From CAVVNP01 sp963800235 (GTDB taxonomy: Bacteria; Actinomycetota; Acidimicrobiia; Acidimicrobiales; Iamiaceae): a stretch of 64,000 nucleotides of DNA. Position numbers and translations under genes: made by a program. The stretch is taken from the NCBI GenBank assembly GCA_963800235.1, contig CAWDAD010000003.1, forward strand, positions 1 through 64,000, in the 5' to 3' direction. Below the pieces are notes generated by a model, which saw only the letters and a program-made list of their open reading frames with translations, made no database searches and was not told the origin of the DNA. Within the stretch, counting starts at the first letter, position 1. The number at the start of each line of letters is the position of its first letter. Of this stretch, positions 17,746-26,482 are shown in pieces.

Positions 17746-18894
17746 CTACAGGCGTTCGATGATGGTGACGTTGGCCTGGCCGCCGCCCTCGCACATGGTC
17801 TGGAGGCCGTACCGGCCGCCGGTGCGCTCGAGCTCGTGCAGCAGGGTGGTCATCAGCCGGGCGCCGGTGGCGCCGAGGGGGTGGCCGAGGGCGATGGCGC
17901 CGCCGTTGACGTTCACCTTGGACAGGTCGGCGTCGAGCTCCTTCTGCCAGGCGAGCACGACCGAGGCGAAGGCCTCGTTGATCTCGACCAGGTCGATGTC
18001 GTCGAGGCTCAGGCCGGTGCGCTCGAGCGCGACCCGGGTGGCGGGGATGGGCGCGGTGAGCATGTAGATCGGGTCGTCGCCGCGCACGCTCAGGTGGTGG
18101 ATGCGGGCCCGGGGGGTGAGGTCGTGGTCGGCCACCGCCTGCTCGCTGGCCACCAGGATCGCCGCCGATGCGTCGCTGATCTGGCTCGACACCGCCGCCG
18201 TGACCCGGCCGCCGTCGACCAGCGTGGGCAGCTTGCGGATCTTGTCCCAGTCGGGCTGGCGCGGACCCTCGTCGTGGTCCAGCCCGGCGAGCGGCGCGAT
18301 CTCGGCGTCGAACCGGCCCTCGGACCGGGCCCGCAGCGCCCGCTCGTGGCTCTCGACGGCGAAGGCCTCCATGTCGTCCCGGGTGATGTCCCACTTCTCG
18401 GCGATCAGCTCGGCGCCCCGGAACTGGCTGACCTCGCCGTCGCCGTAGCGCTCGACCCAGCCGGTCGACCCCGTGAAGGGGTCGTCGAAGCCGAGCGGCT
18501 GGGCCAGGGTCATGGCGGAGCTGATCGGGATCTGGCTCATCTGCTGCACGCCGCCGGCCACCACCAGGTCGTTCACGCCGGCCATCACCGCCTGGGCGGC
18601 GAAGTGCACCGCCTGCTGGGCCGAGCCGCACTGGCGGTCGACCGTGGTGCCCGGGACGTGCTCGGGGTAGCCCGCCACCAGCCAGCAGGTGCGGGCGATG
18701 TCGCCCGCCTGGCCGCCGACCGAGTCGACGTTGCCGAGCACCACGTCGTCGACCGCCCCGGGATCGATGCCGGTGCGGTCGATCAGCGCCCGGATGCTGT
18801 GGGCGCCCAGGTCGGCAGGGTGGATCCGGCTGAGCGAACCGCCCCGCTTGCCCACCGGGCTGCGGACGGCGTCGACGAGATAGGCCTCGGGCAT
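17746..18894 (-). CDS. fadA6: FadA6-like steroid thiolase
   Basis: This 382-residue thiolase is recognisably FadA6, the thiolase of the final steroid-ring pathway in Mycobacterium and Rhodococcus: TVDRQCGSAQQAVHFAAQAV with Cys89, GGVQQMSQIPISSAM, VSQFRGAELIAEKWDI, the GHPLGATGAR histidine (338) and CEGGGQANVTIIERL with the second cysteine (368). It would cleave a late 3-ketoacyl-CoA after ring opening. It is a single-gene unit with a perfect palindrome 34 bases upstream. The DsbA-like gene upstream is separated from it by that operator. Confidence 0.9.
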   Translation of the reverse strand: MPEAYLVDAVRSPVGKRGGSLSRIHPADLGAHSIRALIDRTGIDPGAVDDVVLGNVDSVGGQAGDIARTCWLVAGYPEHVPGTTVDRQCGSAQQAVHFAAQAVMAGVNDLVVAGGVQQMSQIPISSAMTLAQPLGFDDPFTGSTGWVERYGDGEVSQFRGAELIAEKWDITRDDMEAFAVESHERALRARSEGRFDAEIAPLAGLDHDEGPRQPDWDKIRKLPTLVDGGRVTAAVSSQISDASAAILVASEQAVADHDLTPRARIHHLSVRGDDPIYMLTAPIPATRVALERTGLSLDDIDLVEINEAFASVVLAWQKELDADLSKVNVNGGAIALGHPLGATGARLMTTLLHELERTGGRYGLQTMCEGGGQANVTIIERL

Positions 18895-18927
18895 GGCGCC
18901 GAGGCTATCGGCGCGCCGCGACCCGAC

Positions 18928-18942
18928 CTGACGCTCCGTCAG
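18928..18942. promoter_or_regulatory. Palindromic operator, copy 2 (CTGACGCTCCGTCAG)
   Basis: This is the most symmetrical copy: 10-bp arms CGACCTGACG and CGTCAGGTCG around CTC, spanning 18924-18946. It lies 34 bases upstream of the fadA6-like start codon. Confidence 0.8.
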
Positions 18943-19005
18943 GTCGCTCGGCCCGTCGGCTCGTCCCGGCCGGACCGACGGTGCCCGCCCCGCCGAGCCC
19001 GGCGA

Positions 19006-19833
19006 TCACCAGCGGCAGGCGCCGTCGGCGCAGGGGTCGTCGGCGTCGGCCGCCTCGCCCTCGGCCGCCTCGCCCTCGGCCGGTGCGGCGTCGGCCGGTG
19101 CGGCGGCGCGCTCCCGGTCGCGCAGCTCCACCACGTCCGCGAGGACCTCGGCCAGCACCTCGGGGTCCTGGGCCCCGGGCACGGCGAGGCGGCCGTCGAA
19201 GAGGAAGAACGGCACGCCCGTCACGCCGAGCAGGTCAGCCCTGCGCAGCTCGGCGTCGACCTCGGCCTCGCCCTCGTCGCCGGCCAGCAGCGCCTCGACG
19301 CGGTCGCGGTCGAGGCCGGCGTCGGCCGCGAGGTCGACCAGGGAGGCGTCGTCGGCGATGTCGCGCGACTCCGAGAAGTAGGCCCGGAAGAACCGCTCGG
19401 CCACCGCGTCCTGCAGCTCGGGTCCACCCACCTCGTGGGCCAGCCACAGCACCCGGTGGGCCCGGCGGGTGTTGCCGTGGACGGCGTCGGCGAGGTTCAG
19501 GTCGAGCCCGTCGCCCTCGCCCACCGCGTGGAGCCGATGCAGGATCTTCGCCGCCGCCGCATCGCCGCCGAACTTGCGGGCGTAGCGATCGACCGCCGGC
19601 ACGGACTCCTCGGGGGCGGTCGGGTCGAGCTGGTAGGCGCGCCAGGTCACCTCGACCTGCCCGCCCCAGATGGCGACCGCCTTCTCCAGCCGGCGCTTGC
19701 CGATCCAGCACCACGGGCACACCACGTCGGAGATGACCTCGACCGGAACCGTCGTCCCGCCCGACTCCGTCCCCGCCCCGGAGCCGGACCCGGCGGCAGC
19801 GCTGGCGTCGGCGCGGTCGGTCACGTCGGTCAT
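19006..19833 (-). CDS. DsbA-family oxidoreductase (FrnE-like)
   Basis: The protein of 275 residues has a thioredoxin-fold active site CPWC (Cys39/Cys42) followed by W-I-G-K, the cis-Pro region GVTGVPFFLFD, and an inserted helical domain. This pattern is that of FrnE/2-hydroxychromene-2-carboxylate isomerase-like cytoplasmic DsbA proteins. No signal peptide is seen, so it is probably cytosolic. Role: disulfide chemistry or oxidative-stress protection. The N-terminal 28 residues and the C-terminal Ala/Glu/Asp-rich tail ending in CADGACRW are low-complexity; the extra cysteine pair in the tail may bind metal. The start at 19833 is not certain. Confidence 0.85.
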   Translation of the reverse strand: MTDVTDRADASAAAGSGSGAGTESGGTTVPVEVISDVVCPWCWIGKRRLEKAVAIWGGQVEVTWRAYQLDPTAPEESVPAVDRYARKFGGDAAAAKILHRLHAVGEGDGLDLNLADAVHGNTRRAHRVLWLAHEVGGPELQDAVAERFFRAYFSESRDIADDASLVDLAADAGLDRDRVEALLAGDEGEAEVDAELRRADLLGVTGVPFFLFDGRLAVPGAQDPEVLAEVLADVVELRDRERAAAPADAAPAEGEAAEGEAADADDPCADGACRW

Positions 19834-19904
19834 GGTCCGACGCTAGGCGCCACCCGCCGGAACGCCACGAGGTCGCGCCGAGCGACGACGACGGACCAGC
19901 GGGT

Positions 19905-20948
19905 TCAGATGCCGAGGGAGTCGGCGACGGTCGCCCGGTGGGTGGCGACGTCGCCCCAGTCGCGGGCCAGCGCCCACGCCCGCTTCAGGTAGAGGTGCAG
20001 GTCGTGCTCGACGGTGTAGCCGATGGCCCCGTGGCACTGGAGGGCCTGACGGCCGACCAGCTCGGCCGCCGACGACGCCATCGCCTTGGCCATGGCCACG
20101 TCCCGGCCGGCCGACGCGTCGCCCGTCGCCAGCGACCACGCCGCCCGGTGCACCGCCGGGGCGGCGAACTCCAGCTCCAGGCGGGCGTCGGCCAGGTGGT
20201 GCTTGACCGCCTGGAAGCTGCCGACCGGCACGCCGAACTGCCGGCGCTGCCCGACGTAGGCGACGGTGAGGTCGAGCATGCGGCGGGCCAGCCCGATCAG
20301 CTCGGCGGCGGTGCCGAGCGTCCCCCGTCGCACCGCCCGGTCCAGGGCGGTGGCTGCGGAGGTCAGCGGCTCGAAGCTGATCCAGCCGATCTCGGCCAGG
20401 GCGCGGGACCCGTCGACCGAACGCACCGGGTGGACCTGCCCGGACCGCAGGTGGGCCAGCACCAGGGCCGGGACGTCGTCACCGTCGTCGGACACCAGCA
20501 GGGCCACGTCGGCCCACTGCCCGTAGGGCACGGGGCCGTCGCCGACCAGCCGGGCGGTGGCGACGGTGGTGCCGTCGCACACCCCCTCGATCAGCCCGTC
20601 GGGGCCGTCGAGCTCGGCCAGGAGGGGGGCCACCACCGCCGCCGTCTCGACCAGCGGGAACGGCAGGGCGGCGTACCCGGACTCCTCGGCCAGCAGCACC
20701 CAGTCGAGCTCGCTCAGGCCGAGACCGCCGCGCGCCTCCGGCACCGCCACCGAGAGCACGCCCATCTCGGCCAGCGAGGCCCAGACGCGGCCGGCCGCCT
20801 CCCAGCCGTCGGGGTGGCGGGCGCCCGCCCCCTCCGGGGCGTCCTCCGGCCAGGCGGTGCGCACCACCTCGGGCGGGCACCGGCGGGTGAGCAGGTCGCG
20901 CACCGCGTCGCGGAGGGCGAGCTGGTCGTCGGTGAAGGCGAACCGCAC
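19905..20948 (-). CDS. Acyl-CoA dehydrogenase, short subunit (IpdE2-like candidate)
   Basis: The 347-residue acyl-CoA dehydrogenase has a shortened N-terminal region, a middle domain lacking the strong flavin signatures, and the C-terminal motif QRRQFGVPVGSFQAVKHHLAD followed by HGAIGYTVEHDLHLYLKRAW. Such short subunits pair with a second acyl-CoA dehydrogenase to form the heterotetramers known from steroid catabolism. Its start is four bases after the stop of the longer subunit gene, supporting a complex. It is the last gene of the echA20-ipd operon. IpdE2 is one option; another FadE of the cluster is equally possible. Confidence 0.82.
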   Translation of the reverse strand: MRFAFTDDQLALRDAVRDLLTRRCPPEVVRTAWPEDAPEGAGARHPDGWEAAGRVWASLAEMGVLSVAVPEARGGLGLSELDWVLLAEESGYAALPFPLVETAAVVAPLLAELDGPDGLIEGVCDGTTVATARLVGDGPVPYGQWADVALLVSDDGDDVPALVLAHLRSGQVHPVRSVDGSRALAEIGWISFEPLTSAATALDRAVRRGTLGTAAELIGLARRMLDLTVAYVGQRRQFGVPVGSFQAVKHHLADARLELEFAAPAVHRAAWSLATGDASAGRDVAMAKAMASSAAELVGRQALQCHGAIGYTVEHDLHLYLKRAWALARDWGDVATHRATVADSLGI

Positions 20949-20952
20949 GCCG

Positions 20953-22113
20953 CTACCTCCGGGGCAGGCCGAGCACCCGCTCGGCCGCGATGTTGCGCTG
21001 GATCTCGTTGGTGCCGGCGTAGATGGGGCCCGACAGGGCGAACTGCCAGCCCTTGGCCCACGGCCCGTCGAGCTCGGCCTCGGTCCCGAGCAGGTCGAGG
21101 GCGAGCTGGTGCAGGCGCACGTCGAGCTCGCTCCACCAGAGCTTCACCAGGCTCGACGTGGCGCCGGGCGGGTCGCCGTCGACGGTGGCGGTGACCGTCT
21201 GCAGGGTCTGGAGCGCGTAGGCCTCGGCGTCCATCCACGCCTGGGCGACGCGGAGGCGCAGGCCGGGGTCGGCCACGTCGCCGGCCTCGGCCCGGCGCCG
21301 GTACAGCTCCACCAGCCGCTCGGCGGTGGCGAGGAAGCGTCCCGGCGAGCGCAGCGTGAGGCCCCGCTCGGAGCCGGTGGTGGCCATGGCGACGCGCCAC
21401 CCCTCGCCGACCTCGCCGAGGACCGGTCCTCCCATGCCGTTGTCGTCCGGCACGAAGGCCTCGTCGAAGAACACCTCGGCGAAGCCCTCGTCGCCGTCCA
21501 GCCGTCCGAACCCCCGGACCACCACCCCCTCGGCGTCGAGCGGCACCAGGAGGTAGGTGAGGCCGCGGTGGCGCTCGGCGTCGGGATCGGTGCGGAACAG
21601 CCCGAACAGGTGGGTGCAGAACGCGCCCCGGGTCGTCCAGGTCTTCTGGCCGTCGACCACCCAGCCGCCCCGCTCGTCGTCGCGGCGTGCCCGGCTGCGC
21701 AGGGAGGCCAGGTCGCTGCCGGCGTCGGGCTCGGACCACCCCTGGCACCACAGGTCCTCGGCGGCGGCCATGCGGGGCAGGATCCGCTCCTGCTGCTCGG
21801 TGGTCCCGAACTCGAAGACGGTGGGGGCCAGCAGGAAGATGCCGTTCTGGGTGACCCGCTGAGGACCGCCGGCCCGGTAGTACTCCTCCTCGAAGATCAG
21901 CCACTCCCACAGCGAGGCCTCCCGGCCCCCGTAGGCCTCGGGCCAGCTCACCACCGCCCAGCGATCGTCGAACAGCCGCCGCTCCCACTCGAGGTGGGCG
22001 GCGAACCCCTCGGCGGTGTCGCCCGACGGCAGCCCGCTCGGCACGTTGGCCTCGAGCCAGGTCCGGGCCTCGAGCCGGAACCGCTCCTCGTCGTCGGTCC
22101 ACCGGAGGTCCAC
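20953..22113 (-). CDS. Acyl-CoA dehydrogenase, long subunit
   Basis: About 386 residues with clear flavin-binding signatures WCQGWSEPDAGSDLASL (near 125) and KTWTTRGAFCTHLFGLFRTD (near 160), and the C-terminal IYAGTNEIQRNIAAERVLGLPR. GTG 22113 starts two bases after the ipdC stop, and the short acyl-CoA dehydrogenase follows four bases later. It is probably the partner of that short subunit in a heteromeric dehydrogenase acting on a steroid-ring-derived acyl-CoA. It is distinct from the IpdE1-like protein at 43563-44783. Confidence 0.88.
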   Translation of the reverse strand: MDLRWTDDEERFRLEARTWLEANVPSGLPSGDTAEGFAAHLEWERRLFDDRWAVVSWPEAYGGREASLWEWLIFEEEYYRAGGPQRVTQNGIFLLAPTVFEFGTTEQQERILPRMAAAEDLWCQGWSEPDAGSDLASLRSRARRDDERGGWVVDGQKTWTTRGAFCTHLFGLFRTDPDAERHRGLTYLLVPLDAEGVVVRGFGRLDGDEGFAEVFFDEAFVPDDNGMGGPVLGEVGEGWRVAMATTGSERGLTLRSPGRFLATAERLVELYRRRAEAGDVADPGLRLRVAQAWMDAEAYALQTLQTVTATVDGDPPGATSSLVKLWWSELDVRLHQLALDLLGTEAELDGPWAKGWQFALSGPIYAGTNEIQRNIAAERVLGLPRR

Positions 22114-22115
22114 GG

Positions 22116-23258
22116 TCAGGCCTCGCTGGCGCCGACGCGCCCGAGGATCGCCGAGGCCTGCCCGACGATGCCGTCGATCACCTCGGCCACGGTCGGCAGC
22201 TCGTCGATGACACCGGCGACCTGGCCGGTCGGCAGCACGCCGACGTCGGGGTCGCCCTCGACCAGGGCCTGACGGATGAGCATCGGGGCGTTGGCGGCCA
22301 TGGCCAGCTGGCTGAGCGACAGGTCCTGGTTCTGGCGCATCGAGCGGCCCTCCTTCACCAGGTCGTTGAGGCTCGTGCCGGTGACCTTGCGGAAGGCGAG
22401 GGCGTTGCCGAGGGCTCGGGGCAGGCGGGTGACCGAGCTCGACCGCTCCAGCCGGTCGACCAGCTTGGTCCGGATCACCCGCTGCGGGGCGCCGTCGAGC
22501 GCCCGGGTGACGACGGTGTCGGTGACCCCCGCGTCGAGGTACCGCTGCTTGACCGGGTCGGGCACCCGGCTCTCCCGGGTCAGGAGGAACCGCGTGCCCA
22601 TGGCGATGCCGGTCGCGCCGTAGGCGAGCGCCGCCACCAGGCCCCGGCCGTCGTAGAAGCCGCCGGCGCCGAGCACGGGGACCCGCCCCTCGACGGCGTC
22701 GACGACCTGCGGCAGCAGGAGGGTCGTGGGCACCACGCCCGTGTGGCCTCCGCCCTCGCCGCCCTGGGCGATCAGCGCGTCGACGCCCCACTCGCACATC
22801 TTCTCGGCGTGCCGGCGGGCGCCGACGGTGGGCATGCACAGGACCCCCGCGTCGTGGAGCCGACCGATGGCGTCGCGGGTCGGGGCGCCGGCGAAGCTGA
22901 CCAGGCGCACCCCCTCGGACACCACGAACTCGATCCGCTCGAGCAGATCCGGCTGGTCGGCCCGGAAGTTGACGCCGAAGGGAGCGGTGGTCCGCTCCTT
23001 CACCGCGCGGACCGCCCGTCGCAGCTGGTCGGGGTCCATGGTGACGGCGGCCAGGATCCCGAAGCCCCCGGCCTCGCTGGTGGCGGCGGTCAGGGTGGCG
23101 CCGGACACCCAGCCCATGCCGGTCTGCACGATCGGGTACCGGACGCCGACGAGGTGGCAGAAGCGGGTCCGCAGCGCCGGGTGCGGCGCCGACGAGCACC
23201 CCCCGCCCGGCGGATCTGACGGACCGTCGGAGGGGTCGTCAGAGGTCGGTTCGGACAT
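22116..23258 (-). CDS. ipdC: IpdC-like flavin oxidoreductase (nitronate monooxygenase family)
   Basis: A TIM-barrel FMN protein of up to 380 residues in the 2-nitropropane dioxygenase/enoyl reductase family: RYPIVQTGMGWVSG, GFGILAAVTM, IAQGGEGGGHTG, VLGAGGFYDGRGL and GIAMGTRFLLT line the flavin site. Sequence and position match IpdC, a CoA-ester-acting enzyme of the HIP pathway, rather than a true nitronate oxidase. The first 30 residues (Asp/Pro/Ser-rich) are unlike relatives, which begin near RTRFCHLVGV; a CTG start there is possible. The palindrome at 23216-23230 falls in this extra N-terminal stretch, which hints that the true start is downstream of it. Confidence 0.85.
   Translation of the reverse strand: MSEPTSDDPSDGPSDPPGGGCSSAPHPALRTRFCHLVGVRYPIVQTGMGWVSGATLTAATSEAGGFGILAAVTMDPDQLRRAVRAVKERTTAPFGVNFRADQPDLLERIEFVVSEGVRLVSFAGAPTRDAIGRLHDAGVLCMPTVGARRHAEKMCEWGVDALIAQGGEGGGHTGVVPTTLLLPQVVDAVEGRVPVLGAGGFYDGRGLVAALAYGATGIAMGTRFLLTRESRVPDPVKQRYLDAGVTDTVVTRALDGAPQRVIRTKLVDRLERSSSVTRLPRALGNALAFRKVTGTSLNDLVKEGRSMRQNQDLSLSQLAMAANAPMLIRQALVEGDPDVGVLPTGQVAGVIDELPTVAEVIDGIVGQASAILGRVGASEA
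23216..23230. promoter_or_regulatory. Palindromic operator, copy 3 (CTGACGGACCGTCGG)
   Basis: One base deviates from the perfect palindrome. It lies within the predicted first 15 codons of ipdC, about 28-42 bases after ATG 23258. Either ipdC starts further downstream, or the site works from within the gene. Confidence 0.6.
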
Positions 23259-23348
23259 GGCGCCCGACGGTAGCGGTCGCGCTTCGCGCCGGGATCAGCG
23301 GTCGCGCGCCCGCCGAGGGGGTCGACCGGTTCGGGCCTCTCGGCCAGC

Positions 23349-23816
23349 TCAGAGGTCGACGGCCATGACGACGGGGTCGGGCACCTCGGCCGCACCGATG
23401 GCCCGGTAGGCGTCGAGCACGTCGGGGCCCGTCGAGCCGAGCACGGCGAAGGCCTGGGTGATGCCCTGGCGCCGGGCCTCCGCCGCCAGCCCGGCCAGGA
23501 GCTGCTCGGCGACGCCCTTGCCCCGGTGGTCGATGTCGACGCCGACCTCGTAGATGCAGAGGTGGCGCAGCTTGGTGTGGCGCCGGTAGAGCACACAGGC
23601 GTAGGCGAACCCGGCGATCTGGCTCGAACCCGGGTCGAGGGCCACCACCGTGAGGGTGCGGGGATCCGAGACGAAGGCGGTGGCGTCGGCCGGCTCGAGC
23701 GGTTGCTGCGGCGAGCCCTCGCCATCCTCGGAGAACCGACCGCTGCCGGCGGCCAGCAGCTGCAGCGCCCGCTCGTCGCCGGCGCGCAGCAGGTGGATGC
23801 GGTAGCGGCCGGTCAT
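23349..23816 (-). CDS. GNAT N-acetyltransferase
   Basis: The 155-residue protein shows the GNAT fold: YEVGVDIDHRGKGVAEQLLAGLAAEARRQG holds motif A, the acetyl-CoA pyrophosphate loop, near residue 90-120, and FAVLGSTGPDVLDAYRAIGAAEV follows as motif B. The acceptor is unknown. It interrupts the ipdA-ipdB-ipdC order found in mycobacteria and has 173 bases of non-coding DNA before it, so it may have its own promoter. ATG 23816 opens the fold directly (MTGRYRIHLL). Confidence 0.85.
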   Translation of the reverse strand: MTGRYRIHLLRAGDERALQLLAAGSGRFSEDGEGSPQQPLEPADATAFVSDPRTLTVVALDPGSSQIAGFAYACVLYRRHTKLRHLCIYEVGVDIDHRGKGVAEQLLAGLAAEARRQGITQAFAVLGSTGPDVLDAYRAIGAAEVPDPVVMAVDL

Positions 23817-23989
23817 CCGGCCACGGTAGGCGTCGCGATCGGAGGTGACGGCCGTGCGCCACGGAGCGTCCGACCCGACCCCGGGCCGAACGGCGAGGAT
23901 CGGGCCGGTCGTCCGGTGCTGGCGGCCGACCTTCCCGGCGGCCGGGCCTTCCGGGACGGGTCGCCGCCCATCGCGGGAGGCTCGACCGG

Positions 23990-24778
23990 TCAGGCCGGGT
24001 CGGGGACCTCTCGGTAGCGGGTGCCGGCGGGGTCGATGACCTCGTCGAGCAGGCGCTGCTCCTCGTCGGTCGGCGGGCGCGACGTCGGGACCTCGTCGGG
24101 CACCACCAGCTCGAACCCGGTGGCGGCCACGACCTGTTCCACGGTGACGCCGGGGTGCAGCGACCGCAGGCGCATGCGGTGGTCGGGCGTGTCGAAGTCG
24201 AAGACCCCGAGGTCGGACACCACCCGGCGGATCTCGTGGAACCGGGCGGCGTCGTCCGGCAGCTCGGCGGCGGCGTCGTAGCCGACCCCGCTGACCACGT
24301 CGACGGCGGGCACGAAGACGTTGGGCCGGTGCTTCGGCACCCAGTAGCTGGTGGTGTCGTTGATGGTGTTGCCCGGCGCCCCCCGGAAGCCGAGGAGCTG
24401 GACCTTGGGCCGGGTCGGGTCGGGCCCGAGCGCGGCCAGGTTCTGGTTGCCGTACCGGTCGACCTGGGTGGCGCCCATCATCACGTGGCGGCGACCGGTC
24501 CAGACCACCTCGAGCATGCGCCGGTAGGGGTTCCAGGTCTCGATGGTGCGCTCGTCGGGGGGCGGGGTGGCGGCGTCGTCCGCGATCAGGGTGGCCTCGC
24601 CGTCGGTCATGAGCAGGCGGGGCTCGAAGCTGGCCCGGGCCAGCCGGCCGCCGATCATCGGCGTGGTGCCGATCGGGTTGCAGACGATCTCGCCGTCGCC
24701 CCGGAAGCACTCGGCGACGGCCACCGCGCACACGTCGGCCCGACGCGCCCGATCGGCGGCGCCGTCAGGGCCGCTCAC
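23990..24778 (-). CDS. ipdB: Steroid ring-opening CoA hydrolase, beta subunit IpdB
   Basis: The 262-residue product has the CoA-transferase family I beta fold and matches IpdB: GEIVCNPIGTTPMIGGRLARASFEP, RRHVMMGATQVDRYGNQNLAALG, LLGFRGAPGNTINDTTSYWVPKH and FDFDTPDHRMRLRSLHPGV. IpdAB in Mycobacterium and Rhodococcus opens the last carbon ring (of COCHEA-CoA) by hydrolysis, although the fold is that of CoA transferases. The GTG start at 24778 overlaps the ipdA stop by four bases (GTGA), indicating translational coupling and a heteromeric complex. Confidence 0.9.
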   Translation of the reverse strand: MSGPDGAADRARRADVCAVAVAECFRGDGEIVCNPIGTTPMIGGRLARASFEPRLLMTDGEATLIADDAATPPPDERTIETWNPYRRMLEVVWTGRRHVMMGATQVDRYGNQNLAALGPDPTRPKVQLLGFRGAPGNTINDTTSYWVPKHRPNVFVPAVDVVSGVGYDAAAELPDDAARFHEIRRVVSDLGVFDFDTPDHRMRLRSLHPGVTVEQVVAATGFELVVPDEVPTSRPPTDEEQRLLDEVIDPAGTRYREVPDPA

Positions 24779-25665
24779 CTGCGGGCCTCCACCGCTCGCT
24801 GGTAGGTCGCCTCGTCGTCGAAGCTGAGCCAGGCCCGGCGGAAGTGCTGCCACGCCTCGGGGTCCTTGGCCGTGGCGGCGTACTCGGCCTGGAAGGACTC
24901 GTCCCTCGGGTAGTCGGGGTCGCACGAGGTGGGGTGGGCACCGCCCGGTGCCTCGACGATGCCGGTGACGAACATGCGGTTGATCCGCAGGCGGGTGAGG
25001 TCGGCCTCGTCGGTGAGCGTGCCGACCGGCACCACCCGCTCGGCCGACGCGTAGCCGACGGCGGCGGCCTCGAGGAAGAGGTCGTCCATGTAGAGGTCGG
25101 GGCCGAGGAAGGCGCCGTTGCCGTGCTCGTCGACCCGGTTGAGGTGGACGAGGGCGGCGTCGAGGGCGAGCGCAGGTGCGGCCACCAGCTCCTCGCGGAT
25201 GCCGTCGGAGGAGGGGTAGGGCGAGGTGACGGTCACCAGCTCGGGATCGAGCCGGAGCAGGTCGGAGCCCAGCCCGACCCGGGTGGGCAGGAACGGCACC
25301 CGCCAGGCCGCCGCCTGCAGGCCGAGCAGGAACATGCCCTCGTCGCGCTCGTGGCAGCGCAGCTCGCCGTTCTGACGGGCGTTGCGGAAGTGCGGCTCGA
25401 GCGGGATCGAGTCGAGGGACACGAAGGCGAAGGTGAGCCGGGAGACCTTGCCGGCGGCGCAGAGCATGCCGACGTCGGGGCCGCCGTAGGAGACCAGGTG
25501 GAGGTCGTCGAGGTCGCTGCGCAGGATGGCCCGCACCAGCGACATCGGCTTGCGACGGGCGCCCCAGCCGCCGATGCCGAGGGTCATGCCGCTCTCCAGC
25601 CGGCTGACGACCTCGTCCTCGGTCATGCGCTTGTCGGGCACCCGTCGTGCGGCCGCGTCGGTCAC
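24775..25665 (-). CDS. ipdA: Steroid ring-opening CoA hydrolase, alpha subunit IpdA
   Basis: The 296-residue protein matches IpdA: SGMTLGIGGWGARRKPMSLVRAILRSD, VSYGGPDVGMLCAAGKV, FVSLDSIPLEPHF, LPTRVGLGSDLL, TVTSPYPSSDG and LNRVDEHGNGAFLGPDLYMDDLF, with NRMFVTGIVEAPGGAHPTSC near the end. It is the partner of IpdB in hydrolytic opening of the final steroid ring. The start at GTG 25665 overlaps the echA20 stop by four bases; a second GTG at 25641 (PDKRMTEDEV) matches the usual family N-terminus and is an alternative. Confidence 0.9.
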   Translation of the reverse strand: MTDAAARRVPDKRMTEDEVVSRLESGMTLGIGGWGARRKPMSLVRAILRSDLDDLHLVSYGGPDVGMLCAAGKVSRLTFAFVSLDSIPLEPHFRNARQNGELRCHERDEGMFLLGLQAAAWRVPFLPTRVGLGSDLLRLDPELVTVTSPYPSSDGIREELVAAPALALDAALVHLNRVDEHGNGAFLGPDLYMDDLFLEAAAVGYASAERVVPVGTLTDEADLTRLRINRMFVTGIVEAPGGAHPTSCDPDYPRDESFQAEYAATAKDPEAWQHFRRAWLSFDDEATYQRAVEARR

Positions 25666-26411
25666 GCGTCCCCCCGGTTGACGAACGCGTCCCGGTGCTC
25701 GTCGGCGACGCCCGACAGGTTCAGCTCGAAGGTGAAGCCCTGCTCGTAGCGATAGCTGCGCCGGACGTCCCACAGGTCGATGCCGTTCAGCGACTGCTTG
25801 GCCGCCCGGATGACCGTGGGCGACTTGGCGGCGATCAGCCCCGCCACCCGGCGGGCCTCGCCCCGCAGCTCCGCGGGCGCCACCACCGACAGCACCGAGC
25901 CGAAGTGGGCCAGCTCGTCGGCGGTGGCGGTCGCGGCCGTGTACACCATGGCCCGCATCTTGTGCTGGGGGACCAGGCGGGCGAGGTGGGTGGCCGCCCC
26001 GAGCGCCCCCCGGTCGACCTCCGGCAGGCCGAAGGTGGCGTCGCCGGCCGCCACGATCACATCGGCGTTGCCCACCAGCCCGATGCCCCCGCCGAGGCAG
26101 TAGCCGTTGACCGCGGCCACCACGGGCACCTCGCACTCGTAGACGGCGGCGAAGGCGGCGAAGCAGCCCTTGTTGGCCCCGATGAGGGCGTCGAAGCCCT
26201 CGGTCGACTGCATCTCCTTGATGTCCACGCCGGCGTTGAACCCCCGCCCCTCGGCCCGCAGCACCACCACCCGCACCTGCGGGTCGCGACCGAGGGCGGT
26301 GAGGAGGTCGGCCAGCTCGAACCAGCCGGCCACGGTGAGGGCGTTGACCGGGGGGTTGTCCATGACGACCTCGGCGATCCCGTCGCCGTCGATCTCGTGG
26401 GAGATGCCCAT
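25662..26411 (-). CDS. echA20: EchA20-like enoyl-CoA hydratase-fold ring hydrolase
   Basis: The 249-residue crotonase-fold protein is very close in pattern to EchA20: NPPVNALTVAGWFELADLL, LRAEGRGFNAGVDIKEMQSTEGFDALI, NGYCLGGGIGLVGNADVIVAA, GLPEVDRGALGAATHLARLVPQHKMRAM and YRYEQGFTFELNLSGVADEHRDAFV. EchA20 opens the steroid D ring by hydrolysis of a beta-diketone in the HIP pathway. It is the first gene of the ipd operon, with a palindrome 11 bases upstream of its start, and it faces a divergent SDR exactly as in mycobacteria. Confidence 0.92.
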   Translation of the reverse strand: MGISHEIDGDGIAEVVMDNPPVNALTVAGWFELADLLTALGRDPQVRVVVLRAEGRGFNAGVDIKEMQSTEGFDALIGANKGCFAAFAAVYECEVPVVAAVNGYCLGGGIGLVGNADVIVAAGDATFGLPEVDRGALGAATHLARLVPQHKMRAMVYTAATATADELAHFGSVLSVVAPAELRGEARRVAGLIAAKSPTVIRAAKQSLNGIDLWDVRRSYRYEQGFTFELNLSGVADEHRDAFVNRGDA

Positions 26412-26421
26412 CGGATACTTT

Positions 26422-26436
26422 CTGATGGTCCGTCAG
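26422..26436. promoter_or_regulatory. Palindromic operator, copy 4 (CTGATGGTCCGTCAG), divergent promoter
   Basis: The site (extended TCTGATGG/CCGTCAGA, 26421-26437) lies in the 109-base divergent region between echA20 and the SDR. It is 11 bases from the echA20 start and 85 from the SDR start, so one repressor could control both directions. A further half-site-like TCCTGACGG follows at 26438. Confidence 0.75.
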
Positions 26437-26482
26437 ATCCTGACGGGCGACCGTAGCCGAGCGCCCCTGGAGGACGGTTCCG

